From contig NZ_VTFV01000010.1 of the NCBI RefSeq assembly GCF_009192745.1, positions 124,001 through 188,000 on the forward strand: 64,000 nt of DNA, written 5' to 3'. This document shows, piece after piece, positions 35,310 to 43,176 of the stretch. Position numbers and translations under genes: made by a program. Within the stretch, counting starts at the first letter, position 1. The number at the start of each line of letters is the position of its first letter. The notes below the pieces were generated by a model, which saw only the letters and a list, made by a program, of their open reading frames with translations, was not told where the DNA came from and ran no database searches. Source of the DNA: Arthrobacter citreus (GTDB lineage: Bacteria > Actinomycetota > Actinomycetes > Actinomycetales > Micrococcaceae).

Positions 35310-35999
35310 CTAGGCCGCGTGCGCAGGGCCGAGCAGGCTCTCCTGCAGGTTCTCCAGCAGGTGGCGCGGTGATTCATAGACCTCTTCAGCTCCGGCGTCG
35401 CGGAGTTCGGCTTCGCTGGTACCGCCGAAGGTCAGGCCAATGGTGGGGATACCCAGGGCGGCGGCGGACAACACGTCCCACACCGAGTCGCCCACGAAGA
35501 CGGTGGCGCCGGCCTCCAGCTCCGCGGAATCCAGTGCTGCCTGGAGGATGTCCGGAGCGGGTTTGCTCTCCTGGGCATCGGAGGAGCTGGTTGCGCTGGT
35601 AATCGCATCGTCGGCGTCGATCGCCCGGCGCAGTGCCTGCAGTTCCGGTTCCGAGGCAGAAGAGGCCAGTACGACGGCGAGATCCCGGGATGCGCAGGCA
35701 CGCAGCAGTTCAGCGGCACCGTCGAACGCCCGCAGCGCAGGCCAGGAGGTGGAGAAGATCGCCCCGTGGCTTGAATCGAGTTTCTCCTCCACCTCGGGTT
35801 CGGGGTCGCTGCCGAGCACATGGCCAATGAGCTTGTCTCCGCCCATGCCGATGGCCCGGTGGATGTTGGCCATGGGAATGTCATAGTCCAGGCGGCGGAA
35901 GGCCTGCCACCATGCCACGGTATGCAGGTAATTGGAGTCCACCAGGGTGCCGTCCACATCAAAGAGCACGCCGCGCAGCGGCCGGGAGGTCTTAGTCAT
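35310..35999 (-). CDS. HAD-superfamily phosphatase
   Basis: 229 residues. Motif I is F-D-V-D-G-T-L-V-D-S, motif II the serine in V-L-A-S-S-A-S, motif III the lysine in Q-E-S-K-P-A-P-D and motif IV V-G-D-S-V-W-D, all intact. The helical cap after motif I (subtype I) resembles phosphoglycolate or beta-phosphoglucomutase-like enzymes. It overlaps the vsr gene by 8 bp, so the two are coupled. The physiological substrate is unknown. Confidence 0.85.
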   Translation of the reverse strand: MTKTSRPLRGVLFDVDGTLVDSNYLHTVAWWQAFRRLDYDIPMANIHRAIGMGGDKLIGHVLGSDPEPEVEEKLDSSHGAIFSTSWPALRAFDGAAELLRACASRDLAVVLASSASEPELQALRRAIDADDAITSATSSSDAQESKPAPDILQAALDSAELEAGATVFVGDSVWDVLSAAALGIPTIGLTFGGTSEAELRDAGAEEVYESPRHLLENLQESLLGPAHAA

Positions 36000-36483
36000 C
36001 AGAATAATTCCCTCGGGTTGGGTGCAGTGTGTCTGATGAGTCTAACGAGACTGCTTGGCCGGGCGGGCCAAGAAAAGCGGTCAGCTCCGCTTCCAGGGCT
36101 GAGGAATCGCGGAGCTCGCACTCCCACACCACCAGCGCCTCCCAGCCGGATGCCTCCAACGCCTGGAGCGCTGCTGTGTCCCGTGCAACCGTCCGGGCAC
36201 GCTTGGCTGCCCAGAACTCGGGATTCGTGGCCGGTGCGCGGGAGCCCGCGGAGCAGGTGTGCGAGTGCCAGAAGCAGCCATTGACGAAGATGACCTTCCC
36301 CCGTCCCGCGAATACCAGGTCCGGCTTGCCCGGAAGGGAGCCTCCGGCTGCTGCGCCGTGCAGGCGGAAGCGGTAGCCGGAACGGTGCAGGAGGCGGCGG
36401 ACCTTCAGCTCCGGCTTGGTGTTCTTGGACCGGATGCGGGACATATTGCGGCTGCGCTGTTCCGCGGAAACCGTATCTGCCAT
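35992..36483 (-). CDS. vsr: Very short patch repair endonuclease (Vsr)
   Basis: 163 residues. Vsr nicks 5' of a T:G mismatch produced by deamination of 5-methylcytosine. The signature residues are present: N-M-S-R-I-R-S-K-N-T-K-P-E, L-P-G-K-P-D-L-V-F (catalytic Asp), N-G-C-F-W-H-S-H-T-C (zinc and active-site residues) and N-P-E-F-W-A-A-K. It normally accompanies a Dcm-type cytosine methylase; none is in the window, so it is an orphan here. It is translationally coupled to an HAD phosphatase, which is not a known partner. Confidence 0.88.
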   Translation of the reverse strand: MADTVSAEQRSRNMSRIRSKNTKPELKVRRLLHRSGYRFRLHGAAAGGSLPGKPDLVFAGRGKVIFVNGCFWHSHTCSAGSRAPATNPEFWAAKRARTVARDTAALQALEASGWEALVVWECELRDSSALEAELTAFLGPPGQAVSLDSSDTLHPTRGNYSDD

Positions 36484-36609
36484 GCCGCCAGTCTAGGTCC
36501 CTGGACTGGTTTGCCGACCGTCGCCGCCGGATGCGGGGACCTCCTAGCCAAGCGGTGTGCGGCAGGCATATGTTGGCTGTGGTGATGCCGGTGAGAGGAC
36601 TGCTGTTCC

Positions 36610-37587
36610 ATGGCCCACATCAGAATCTTGGCGACCGGAGGGACCATTGCGTCGCGTACCGGCAAGGACGGGGCAGCTTCGGCTGGACGCGCCGAAGACA
36701 TCACGGCTTCGCTGTCCGGGCGGCACAGCTACTCCGTCCAGGACATAACGAATACCAACAGTTTCCGGCTGCGCCTGGCGGACGTCCGGATCCTCGCGGA
36801 GGCGGTTCGCGCCGCCGTGGCGGACGAGGGTGTTGACGGCGTCGTAGTTACCCACGGCACCGACACCATGGAGGAGACGGCGTTCGCCCTGGACCTGGTG
36901 CACGACTCGCCCAAACCGGTGGTCTTTACCGGAGCGCAGCGCCCTGCGGACAGCCCTGTAGCCGACGGCCCGGCCAATGTGGAGGAAGCCGTAACGGCCG
37001 CTGCGGCGGCAGCCCTGCGCGGCGCCGGCGTGCTGATTTCCTTCGCCGGCCACGTCCAGTCGGCGCGTGGAGCCAGGAAGGTCCACACGATGGCTGCCAA
37101 CCCGTTTGCCGGGGGAGTGGAGGTGGCGCACTTTGTTGCGGGAACCTTGCACGTCACGGCGATTCCTGTTCGCCCGGCGCCCCTGCCAATGCCGGGTGAG
37201 GACTTCGATAACGCCCGCGTGGAAATCATCGTGTGCGCCCTCGGATCCGGTCCGGAGCTATTCAGTCATGCCGTCCATACCGGCGCCAACGCCGTTGTCC
37301 TGGCCGGAACCGGTGCGGGGAACGCAGGGGAAGGGTTTGCGCAAGCCGTGCAGGACGCGGTGCGCGGCGGCTGTCCCGTGATCCTGTGCAGCCGGGTCCC
37401 TGCCGGCCCGGTGGTTCCCGCGTACGGTGCCGGCGGCGGGCTGGACCTGGTCCGCGCCGGTGCCATCCCCGGCGGGGATCTCGCTCCGGCCCAGGCCAGG
37501 ATGCTGGCTGCCTTGCTGACCTCCCTGCCCGCCACCCAGGAGGAACTCCTCCAGGCGCTGACTACCGGAACGTCGCGGAACCGCTAG
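36610..37587 (+). CDS. L-asparaginase, cytoplasmic
   Basis: 325 residues. It deamidates asparagine to aspartate and ammonia. Both catalytic threonine motifs are present: T-G-G-T-I-A-S (Thr12) and V-V-T-H-G-T-D-T-M-E-E. No signal peptide is seen, so it should be a cytoplasmic housekeeping-type enzyme. AGAGGA lies about 10 nt before the ATG. It is divergent from vsr across 126 bp. Confidence 0.87.
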   Translation: MAHIRILATGGTIASRTGKDGAASAGRAEDITASLSGRHSYSVQDITNTNSFRLRLADVRILAEAVRAAVADEGVDGVVVTHGTDTMEETAFALDLVHDSPKPVVFTGAQRPADSPVADGPANVEEAVTAAAAAALRGAGVLISFAGHVQSARGARKVHTMAANPFAGGVEVAHFVAGTLHVTAIPVRPAPLPMPGEDFDNARVEIIVCALGSGPELFSHAVHTGANAVVLAGTGAGNAGEGFAQAVQDAVRGGCPVILCSRVPAGPVVPAYGAGGGLDLVRAGAIPGGDLAPAQARMLAALLTSLPATQEELLQALTTGTSRNR

Positions 37588-37712
37588 CCCCGAACCCGCC
37601 AAGGTCTCGATCCTGCATCACCGGTCCACAGTTGCCGGGGAAGGGGTCCCAAAATCAATAAGTCGGCTTAGTATTGAGGGCACTGAAGGTACCCCTTACA
37701 AGGAGGTAAGAG

Positions 37713-37949
37713 ATGTCGGGCTACTTCAAGCTGGTTGACGCCCACGACGGCGCATTCCGGATCAAGCTCATTTCCGGCGACGGAGCACTCATGGCAGTGT
37801 CCGCGATGTTCCCCACGAAGGAAGCGGCGGCTGCGGGCATTGAACAGATGAGGGAAATCGCCGGGACCGGGCCGGTCGTGGACCACAGCAAGGATGCCGA
37901 TGTCGTGGCAGACGCCAAACGCAATACCGGCAGGGCCAGAGCATCCTGA
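37713..37949 (+). CDS. YegP/DUF1508 domain protein
   Basis: 78 residues. The N-terminal ~50 match the DUF1508 unit (F-K-L-V-D-A-H-D-G-A-F-R-I-K-L, then A-A-A-A-G-I-E). Many relatives carry two tandem units; this has one plus a hydrophilic tail. It has a nearly ideal ribosome site, AAGGAGGTAAGAG, suggesting high expression, and is closed by a strong terminator. Biochemical role unknown. Confidence 0.8.
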   Translation: MSGYFKLVDAHDGAFRIKLISGDGALMAVSAMFPTKEAAAAGIEQMREIAGTGPVVDHSKDADVVADAKRNTGRARAS

Positions 37950-37976
37950 CGCAGCACTGCCCCGAAGGTCTCTTTG

Positions 37977-38030
37977 AAAAGGCCCTTCGTTCCCGACACC
38001 GCTCAGGGCACCGGGAACGAAAGGCCTTTT
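37977..38030. terminator. Strong bidirectional terminator
   Basis: 19-bp arms with one mismatch (37977-37995 and 38012-38030) flanked by AAAA on the left and TTTT on the right, so it works in both directions. It ends the YegP-like gene on the plus strand and the acidic miniprotein gene on the minus strand, whose stop abuts it. Confidence 0.85.
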
Positions 38031-38162
38031 CTATGACTGGCCCTCGTCGCCTTCCGCGGCGTTCTGCGAATGGTCCCTCGTAGAGTCGGCCTGGGACGAT
38101 TCAGCACCTTCCGACGGTTCCTCGTTGTGTGTCCGGTCTTCGTCATTCGGGGTAGTGCTCAT
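38031..38162 (-). CDS. Small acidic protein, hypothetical
   Basis: A 43-residue ORF, MSTTPNDEDR at the start and N-A-A-E-G-D-E-G-Q-S at the end, with about a quarter acidic residues, so it is probably disordered. GGAGG lies 5 nt before its ATG and a strong terminator begins directly after its TAG. These two signals make it a convincing independent gene despite its size. No family is recognised. Confidence 0.6.
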   Translation of the reverse strand: MSTTPNDEDRTHNEEPSEGAESSQADSTRDHSQNAAEGDEGQS

Positions 38163-38290
38163 GAGTGCCTCCATGGCTGGTATACGGCATCTGCCTTTTC
38201 AGTCTAGGAACCTGCATGCGCTCCCAACAGGGTCTGCGGCAGCTCGCGCATCCCTAGGCAGGGGATGCATCTGCCGGTAGCGTTTGCCGG

Positions 38291-39958
38291 ATGCAGCCAA
38301 GAGACGCGGATGTCATTGTGGTGGGTGGCGGGCTTGCCGGCCTGGCAGCCGCAGCCGAGCTGGTGGACGCCGGACGTTCGGTGATCCTGCTGGAGCAGGA
38401 AAGTGAACAGGGGCTGGGAGGCCAGGCCTGGTGGTCCTTCGGCGGTCTCTTCTTTGTGGATTCCCCCGAGCAGCGCCGCCTGCGGGTCAAGGATTCAGTG
38501 GAACTTGCCTGGCAGGACTGGCAGGGGACTGCCGGGTTCGACCGGAAGGAAGACTACTGGCCGCGCCGCTGGGCCGAGGCCTACGTGAATTTCGCAGCCG
38601 GGGAGAAGCGGGCCTGGCTGCATCAGCTGGGACACCGGGTCTTCCCCGTCGTTGGCTGGGCAGAACGCGGCGGCTATGGTGCCACGGGCCCCGGCAATTC
38701 GGTTCCGCGCTTCCACATCACCTGGGGTACCGGGCCCGGCATCACCGCACCCTTCCTAGCCAAGGTGCGTGCCGGCGTCGAAAGCGGGCTGGTGCGGCTG
38801 GCATGCGATCACCGGATGGACTCACTGGTCAGTACCGGAGGGGCCGTCACCGGGGTGCGCGGGACAATCCTTGAGCGGACGACGACGCCGCGCGGCCGGG
38901 CCGCGGAGCGCACCGCATTAGGTGAGTTCGAATTCTCTGCCGGCGCCGTCGTCGTGACGACGGGCGGCATTGGCGGTGACCACGACCTGGTGCGGGCTGC
39001 CTGGCCGCAGCGGCTTGGCTCACCTCCGAAGACAATGCTGAGCGGGGTTCCGGGACATGTGGACGGGCGCGGCATCAAGGCCGCGCAAAGCGCCGGCGGC
39101 CGCGTGATCAACCCGGACCGGATGTGGCATTACGTGGAGGGGATCAAGAACTGGAATCCGGTGTGGCCGAACCACGGCATCCGGATACTGCCCGGCCCGT
39201 CGTCGCTGTGGCTCGACGCCACGGGCAAGCGACTGCCCGGTCCGCTGTTTCCCGGATTCGACACGCTCGGAACGCTTGAGCACCTGCGAGGCACCGGCTA
39301 CGACTACAGCTGGTTTGTGCTGAACAAGGCGATCATCCGGAAGGAATTTGCGCTTTCGGGCTCAGAACAAAACCCCGACCTGACCGGCAAATCCCTCCGC
39401 GGGGTTCTTCGCCGTGCCACGGCAGATGTGCCCGGACCGGTGCAGAAGTTCCTGGAGCACGGGGAGGACTTCCTCACCGCCGGCAGCGTTCCGGAACTGG
39501 TGGCGGCCATGAATGAGCTGGCCAAGTCCTCGACGGACGGTGCCGCGCCCGTGCTGTCCGCAGAGTCAATACTGGCTGAGCTCCAGGCCCGGGACAGGGA
39601 GATCGCCAACCCTTTCAGCAAGGATGCGCAGGTCACGGCCATTCGTGGAGCGCGGTCTTATCTGGGGGACCGGCTGATCCGCACTGCGGCGCCGCGGCCC
39701 ATCCTGGATCCAAAGGACGGACCGCTGATCGCGGTGCGGCTCGCGGTGCTGACCCGCAAAACCCTGGGAGGGCTGGAAACGGATCTGGACTCCCGGGTGC
39801 TCGGCGCGGACGGGACACCGGTGCCCGGGCTGTTCGCAGCCGGGGAAGCCGCCGGGTTTGGCGGCGGCGGGATGCACGGGTACCGCTCCCTTGAGGGAAC
39901 TTTCCTGGGCGGTTGCCTCTTCAGTGGCCGTGCGGCCGGGCGGGCCGCTGCCCGCTGA
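38291..39958 (+). CDS. FAD-binding dehydrogenase (flavocytochrome c/3-ketosteroid dehydrogenase-like)
   Basis: 555 residues. The dinucleotide motif is V-I-V-V-G-G-G-L-A-G-L-A-A-A-A-E-L, with an acidic L-L-E-Q-E after strand 2. A second FAD contact G-L-F-A-A-G-E-A-A-G-F-G-G-G-G is near the C-terminus. This is the fumarate reductase/KstD flavoprotein fold, used for C=C reduction or dehydrogenation. The substrate is unknown; no steroid genes are nearby. The ribosome site is weak. Confidence 0.82.
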   Translation: MQPRDADVIVVGGGLAGLAAAAELVDAGRSVILLEQESEQGLGGQAWWSFGGLFFVDSPEQRRLRVKDSVELAWQDWQGTAGFDRKEDYWPRRWAEAYVNFAAGEKRAWLHQLGHRVFPVVGWAERGGYGATGPGNSVPRFHITWGTGPGITAPFLAKVRAGVESGLVRLACDHRMDSLVSTGGAVTGVRGTILERTTTPRGRAAERTALGEFEFSAGAVVVTTGGIGGDHDLVRAAWPQRLGSPPKTMLSGVPGHVDGRGIKAAQSAGGRVINPDRMWHYVEGIKNWNPVWPNHGIRILPGPSSLWLDATGKRLPGPLFPGFDTLGTLEHLRGTGYDYSWFVLNKAIIRKEFALSGSEQNPDLTGKSLRGVLRRATADVPGPVQKFLEHGEDFLTAGSVPELVAAMNELAKSSTDGAAPVLSAESILAELQARDREIANPFSKDAQVTAIRGARSYLGDRLIRTAAPRPILDPKDGPLIAVRLAVLTRKTLGGLETDLDSRVLGADGTPVPGLFAAGEAAGFGGGGMHGYRSLEGTFLGGCLFSGRAAGRAAAR

Positions 39959-39973
39959 CCTGTCACAGAGCAA

Positions 39974-40007
39974 AAAGGCCGGCACCGCAGCTGCGGTACC
40001 GGCCTTT
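39974..40007. terminator. Bidirectional terminator
   Basis: 16-bp arms with one mismatch (39974-39989 and 39992-40007), flanked by an A-run on the left and TTT on the right. It lies between the convergent dehydrogenase gene and the membrane-protein gene. Confidence 0.8.
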
Positions 40008-40022
40008 GTGCGTCCGGGAAGA

Positions 40023-40580
40023 CTAGGCTCCCGGGTTGTACTTCTTGAACTGGCGGTAGGCCTTGGCTCCGTTGAAGTATTCAGTGGAGGGCTTCATCCA
40101 CAGCATGACGACGGCGGCCACGGGGAGCAGGACGGTCAGGACCGTCAGGACAGCCATCAGGGCTCCGGCCGTTGTGAGGTTGGCCAGTCCGAACAGGCCC
40201 AGCGCGGCGAAGATGGTGGCGACGATGCGTGCCCAGTTGTAGCCCTTGCGGATGAACAGGGCCACCAGCAGTGCGACCGCCAGGCTGACCACGGAGAAGA
40301 ACACCGTCGTAGCGGCGGAAATTGCAACGATTGCGTCCATTTCCGAGGCGCTGATGGCGACGGTGCTCGTCTCGGCGAGCATGTCCTTGAACCCGTCAGA
40401 GTTCATCCAGGAAATCGTTACCGGGATGCTGATTGCTGAGACGACGGCCGCTGCCATCAGCAGCCAGAAGCCCAGGTCAACCTGCTTGGGTCGCACCGGT
40501 GCCGGCGGCGCTGCCGCGGGCTGATTGCCGGCGTAGGCGTTGTAGCTGTAGTTGTTTGCCGGAGGCTGCTGCTCGGACAT
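40023..40580 (-). CDS. Four-span membrane protein of unknown function
   Basis: 185 residues. A Pro/Ala/Tyr/Asn-rich cytoplasmic N-terminus of about 40 is followed by four hydrophobic segments (about 40-62, 88-113, 120-135 and 140-165) and a basic tail Q-F-K-K-Y. The ATG at 40580 has GAGGGG upstream. It resembles the many tail-rich DUF-type small membrane proteins of actinobacteria, with no assigned function. It lies downstream of the anti-sigma gene on the same strand but is separated from it by 181 bp with a hairpin, so it is probably its own unit. Confidence 0.65.
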   Translation of the reverse strand: MSEQQPPANNYSYNAYAGNQPAAAPPAPVRPKQVDLGFWLLMAAAVVSAISIPVTISWMNSDGFKDMLAETSTVAISASEMDAIVAISAATTVFFSVVSLAVALLVALFIRKGYNWARIVATIFAALGLFGLANLTTAGALMAVLTVLTVLLPVAAVVMLWMKPSTEYFNGAKAYRQFKKYNPGA

Positions 40581-40616
40581 AGTTCCCCTCATAGGTGTCT
40601 GCAATGCGGTGTAGGA

Positions 40617-40641
40617 GCCGGCGGCTGCAGGTTCCGCCGGC
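40617..40641 (-). terminator. Hairpin after the sigma/anti-sigma operon
   Basis: Perfect 8-bp stem GCCGGCGG/CCGCCGGC with a 9-nt loop, in the gap following the anti-sigma factor stop. No T-run. Confidence 0.4.
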
Positions 40642-40761
40642 GCATGACCAAGCCAGCCTAACCAGAGAATCCGTTCCTGGCCTCCCCAATAAGGCGGAAT
40701 TTACAGAATCTGTTTGCCGCGCTGCCTGCACCGGAAGGACTAAACGGCGTTCGGACGGAAC

Positions 40762-41523
40762 TCAAATGTCCGCGGCCGCAACAAGGGGGAAGGTGGGTGT
40801 TGTGGATCCTCCGGAGGGTTCAATCGTCAGTGCAATGGTTCCAGCCCGTGAGACGTCACCGCTCAGCCACACCCGGACTTCGCCTCCGCCAAAGTGCGCA
40901 TCGGGGATTGGGGTCCCGTCTTCCAGCAGCCACAGCTGGTACTCGCGGTCCGCACCGGGATCGGGCAGGTCACCGGCCAGGAACAGGGCCGCGTCCTCCT
41001 GTTCCGAGAACAGGAGTGTTGTGGGCTGCCCCTGCACTTCCAGGCGCTGAACGGAAAGATCCGCGGCGGCGAGGAGGCGCTCCTCACGCGCCTGCTGGCC
41101 GGCCGCCTGCTGGCGCTGCTCCGACTGCACGCCCAGCGCCCAGCCGGCCAGGGCCGCGCCGGGGAGCAGCAGGGCTGCCGCCGCCGCTGCCAGCAGTACC
41201 CGGCGCCGCCTGCGGTTCAGGGGTATGGGGGTGTCCACCGGTGCGGCATCATCTGCAAGGCCGGCGCGGGTGCGGGGGCCGGGAGCCGGGCGGGTGCCGT
41301 GAATGGCCGCGAGCACCGAAGAGCGCAGTGCGGCGGGAGGCTCCTGCTCTGATCCCGCGGCCAGATGCGCCGACACTTCAGCGAAATCCGCTACCTCGGC
41401 CTGGCACTGGGGACAGCCGGCAAGGTGCTCTTCAAAGGCGGCACGCTCGGCCGGCTCAAGGGCATCAATGGCGAAAAGCGGAGCCAGCTCGTGGAGCCCG
41501 CTGCCGGAATACTGTGCGTTCAT
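40762..41523 (-). CDS. Anti-sigma factor, RskA-like
   Basis: 253 residues. The N-terminal cytoplasmic domain carries the zinc-type anti-sigma signature E-E-H-L-A-G-C-P-Q-C (H-x3-C-x2-C). A single membrane span lies near residues 112-135 (after the N-R-R-R-R-R stop-transfer) and the rest is the extracytoplasmic RskA domain. It should hold its cognate sigma factor at the membrane until proteolysis. Its ATG overlaps the sigma gene stop (ATGA), the standard coupled arrangement. Confidence 0.85.
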   Translation of the reverse strand: MNAQYSGSGLHELAPLFAIDALEPAERAAFEEHLAGCPQCQAEVADFAEVSAHLAAGSEQEPPAALRSSVLAAIHGTRPAPGPRTRAGLADDAAPVDTPIPLNRRRRRVLLAAAAAALLLPGAALAGWALGVQSEQRQQAAGQQAREERLLAAADLSVQRLEVQGQPTTLLFSEQEDAALFLAGDLPDPGADREYQLWLLEDGTPIPDAHFGGGEVRVWLSGDVSRAGTIALTIEPSGGSTTPTFPLVAAADI

Positions 41524-42125
41524 CGCCGTCCCCCCAAGGCCGACCGAAGGCTGTTCAGGCCGTCCCTGATCCGGGCTTTGGCCGTGCCGAGGGGAATGTC
41601 CAGTGCCCTGGCCACTTCCTGGTGGGTGCAGCCGTCGTAGTACGCAAGGGCCACAGCCTCGCGCTGGAGGGGTGTAAGGGTTCCCAGTCCGTCGCGTACT
41701 TCCTGGACCGCCATGGACTGCTCCACCTCCTCCCATGTCTGGTCAGCTGCCGATGTGGGCCGCTGGTCTTCGTACGTCTGTTCCCGGTCCCGTTCGCTGA
41801 CCACCTGGCGGACCCGGTCGACGGCCCGGCGGTGAGCCAGTGTGCAGAGCCAGCCCAGCACCGACCCGCGGGACGGAACGAAACGCTCCGACTGTTCCCA
41901 GGCCATGAGGTAAACCTCCTGCACCACCTCGGCCGCCAGCTCGGGCGAACGGGTTACCCGTATGGCTAAACCGTAAACCCTGGAGGAGGTGGCGTCGTAG
42001 AGCGCCGCGAACGCGGCTTCATCTCCACCGGCGCTGCGGCGCACCAGGTCTGCAAGGTCCGGCACCGTCCGGCCAAGCGTGGGAACACCGTGCTGCTCAC
42101 CCGGGGCTGCACCAGGTTCAGTCAT
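41520..42125 (-). CDS. ECF sigma factor, SigK-like
   Basis: 201 residues. Region 2 (A-A-F-A-A-L-Y-D-A-T-S-S-R-V-Y-G-L-A) and region 4 (L-T-P-L-Q-R-E-A-V-A-L-A-Y-Y-D-G-C-T-H-Q-E-V-A split by short gaps) are complete. It is coupled to an RskA-like anti-sigma factor, as in mycobacterial sigK-rskA. The divergent neighbour is a CHRD surface protein with a candidate SigK-type promoter (42272-42298), so that gene and the sortase after it are its probable targets. The start at 42125 has a weak ribosome site; in-frame sequence upstream overlaps the CHRD gene and is rejected. Confidence 0.85.
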   Translation of the reverse strand: MTEPGAAPGEQHGVPTLGRTVPDLADLVRRSAGGDEAAFAALYDATSSRVYGLAIRVTRSPELAAEVVQEVYLMAWEQSERFVPSRGSVLGWLCTLAHRRAVDRVRQVVSERDREQTYEDQRPTSAADQTWEEVEQSMAVQEVRDGLGTLTPLQREAVALAYYDGCTHQEVARALDIPLGTAKARIRDGLNSLRSALGGRR

Positions 42126-42271
42126 CGGCTTGCACTGCTCATCCCTTCGGCGGCGGCGTCGGGGCTGAATGTCCACGGACGCTCTGGACGTGAACTCTGC
42201 CATATCCGTGCCGGGGTATGCCAGCCGGATCCGCAACGCCCGGCGCCGGGAAAAGTTTTCCGGCAGGTGAC

Positions 42272-42298
42272 CCATCCGGATGGCCATCGGCTTCGAAC
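42272..42298 (+). promoter_or_regulatory. Candidate SigK-type promoter of the CHRD-sortase unit
   Basis: CCATCC (42272-42277), 15 bp, then TCGAAC (42293-42298). This resembles the CCATCC / CCGAAT-type promoter recalled for mycobacterial SigK, with a slightly shorter spacer. CCATCCGGATGG is also a 12-bp palindrome. The element lies 53 bp upstream of the CHRD start. Similarity judged by eye only. Confidence 0.35.
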
Positions 42299-42351
42299 TC
42301 CCTATGCATTCACACCGATTTGCAGACTCATAACGACGAAGGAAACCGATC

Positions 42352-43134
42352 ATGAATACGAAGCTGCGGCTGCTTGCCGTTCCCACCCTCGCGCTTGGCG
42401 CCCTCGCCCTCTCCGCAACGCCGGCGCTGGCACACGGACCGGATTCATGGTCCGGCCAGGCAACACTGAATACCCTGAACAATTCGGGCACCACCGGCCA
42501 GGCCATGGTGGAGGTGCACGGGACCGAAGCCAAAGTGACGGTCAACGTCACCGGTGCCGCCGAGACCTTCATGGACGGGCCCTTCCCGCATGCCCAGCAC
42601 ATCCACATCGCCGCGCAGGGCGTCTGCCCCGGTCCGGATGCGGACACCGACGGCGACGGCGTGGTCAATACCACCGAGGGGCACCCCTTCTACGGACATA
42701 TTGGCACCTCCCTCACTACCGAAGGGGACACCAGCGCCGACTCCGGACTGGCCGTGGAACGCTTCCCGGGCGGATCAGCGTACAGCTATGAGCGGACCTT
42801 CGAAGTGAATCCGGAGACCGCCCAGTCGCTGGAGAACGGAACGGCGGTAGTTGTGGTCCACGGCGTGGATCCGACGCTGATGCCGGAGGCGGCCGCGGCC
42901 AAGATGTCAGACCTGGACCCGTCTCTCCCTGCCGCTGCGACTCTTCCGGCAGCCTGCGGCACCCTTGCTGTTTCACAGATGGGCGCCATGCCTGAGGGCG
43001 GTGCCGACACCGGAGCCGAGGCAGCAGCCGCAGGCACTGGGGTGGACGGTTCCACCCTCGCCGCCGCCGGCGTGGGGGCCGGAGTGCTGGCCTTGGCCGG
43101 TGCCATGCTGGCCCGCCGCCGTGCCCGTGGCTAA
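42352..43134 (+). CDS. CHRD-domain surface protein with membrane-anchor tail
   Basis: 260 residues. Signal peptide with A-L-A cleavage near residue 27; a CHRD domain follows (about 32-172), interrupted by a perfect 12-residue EF-hand-like loop, D98-x-D-x-D-G...E109. After two cysteines and a linker comes M-P-E-G-G-A-D-T-G (213-221), a hydrophobic span (about 234-254) and R-R-R-A-R-G. This is the shape of a sortase substrate without a canonical LPXTG. The next gene is a class F sortase 42 bp downstream. It probably sits on the cell surface under SigK-like control. Confidence 0.82.
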   Translation: MNTKLRLLAVPTLALGALALSATPALAHGPDSWSGQATLNTLNNSGTTGQAMVEVHGTEAKVTVNVTGAAETFMDGPFPHAQHIHIAAQGVCPGPDADTDGDGVVNTTEGHPFYGHIGTSLTTEGDTSADSGLAVERFPGGSAYSYERTFEVNPETAQSLENGTAVVVVHGVDPTLMPEAAAAKMSDLDPSLPAAATLPAACGTLAVSQMGAMPEGGADTGAEAAAAGTGVDGSTLAAAGVGAGVLALAGAMLARRRARG

Positions 43135-43176
43135 GGACCCGGCAATGAAGACCGGCTGTTTTCCGGTGAGCCTACA

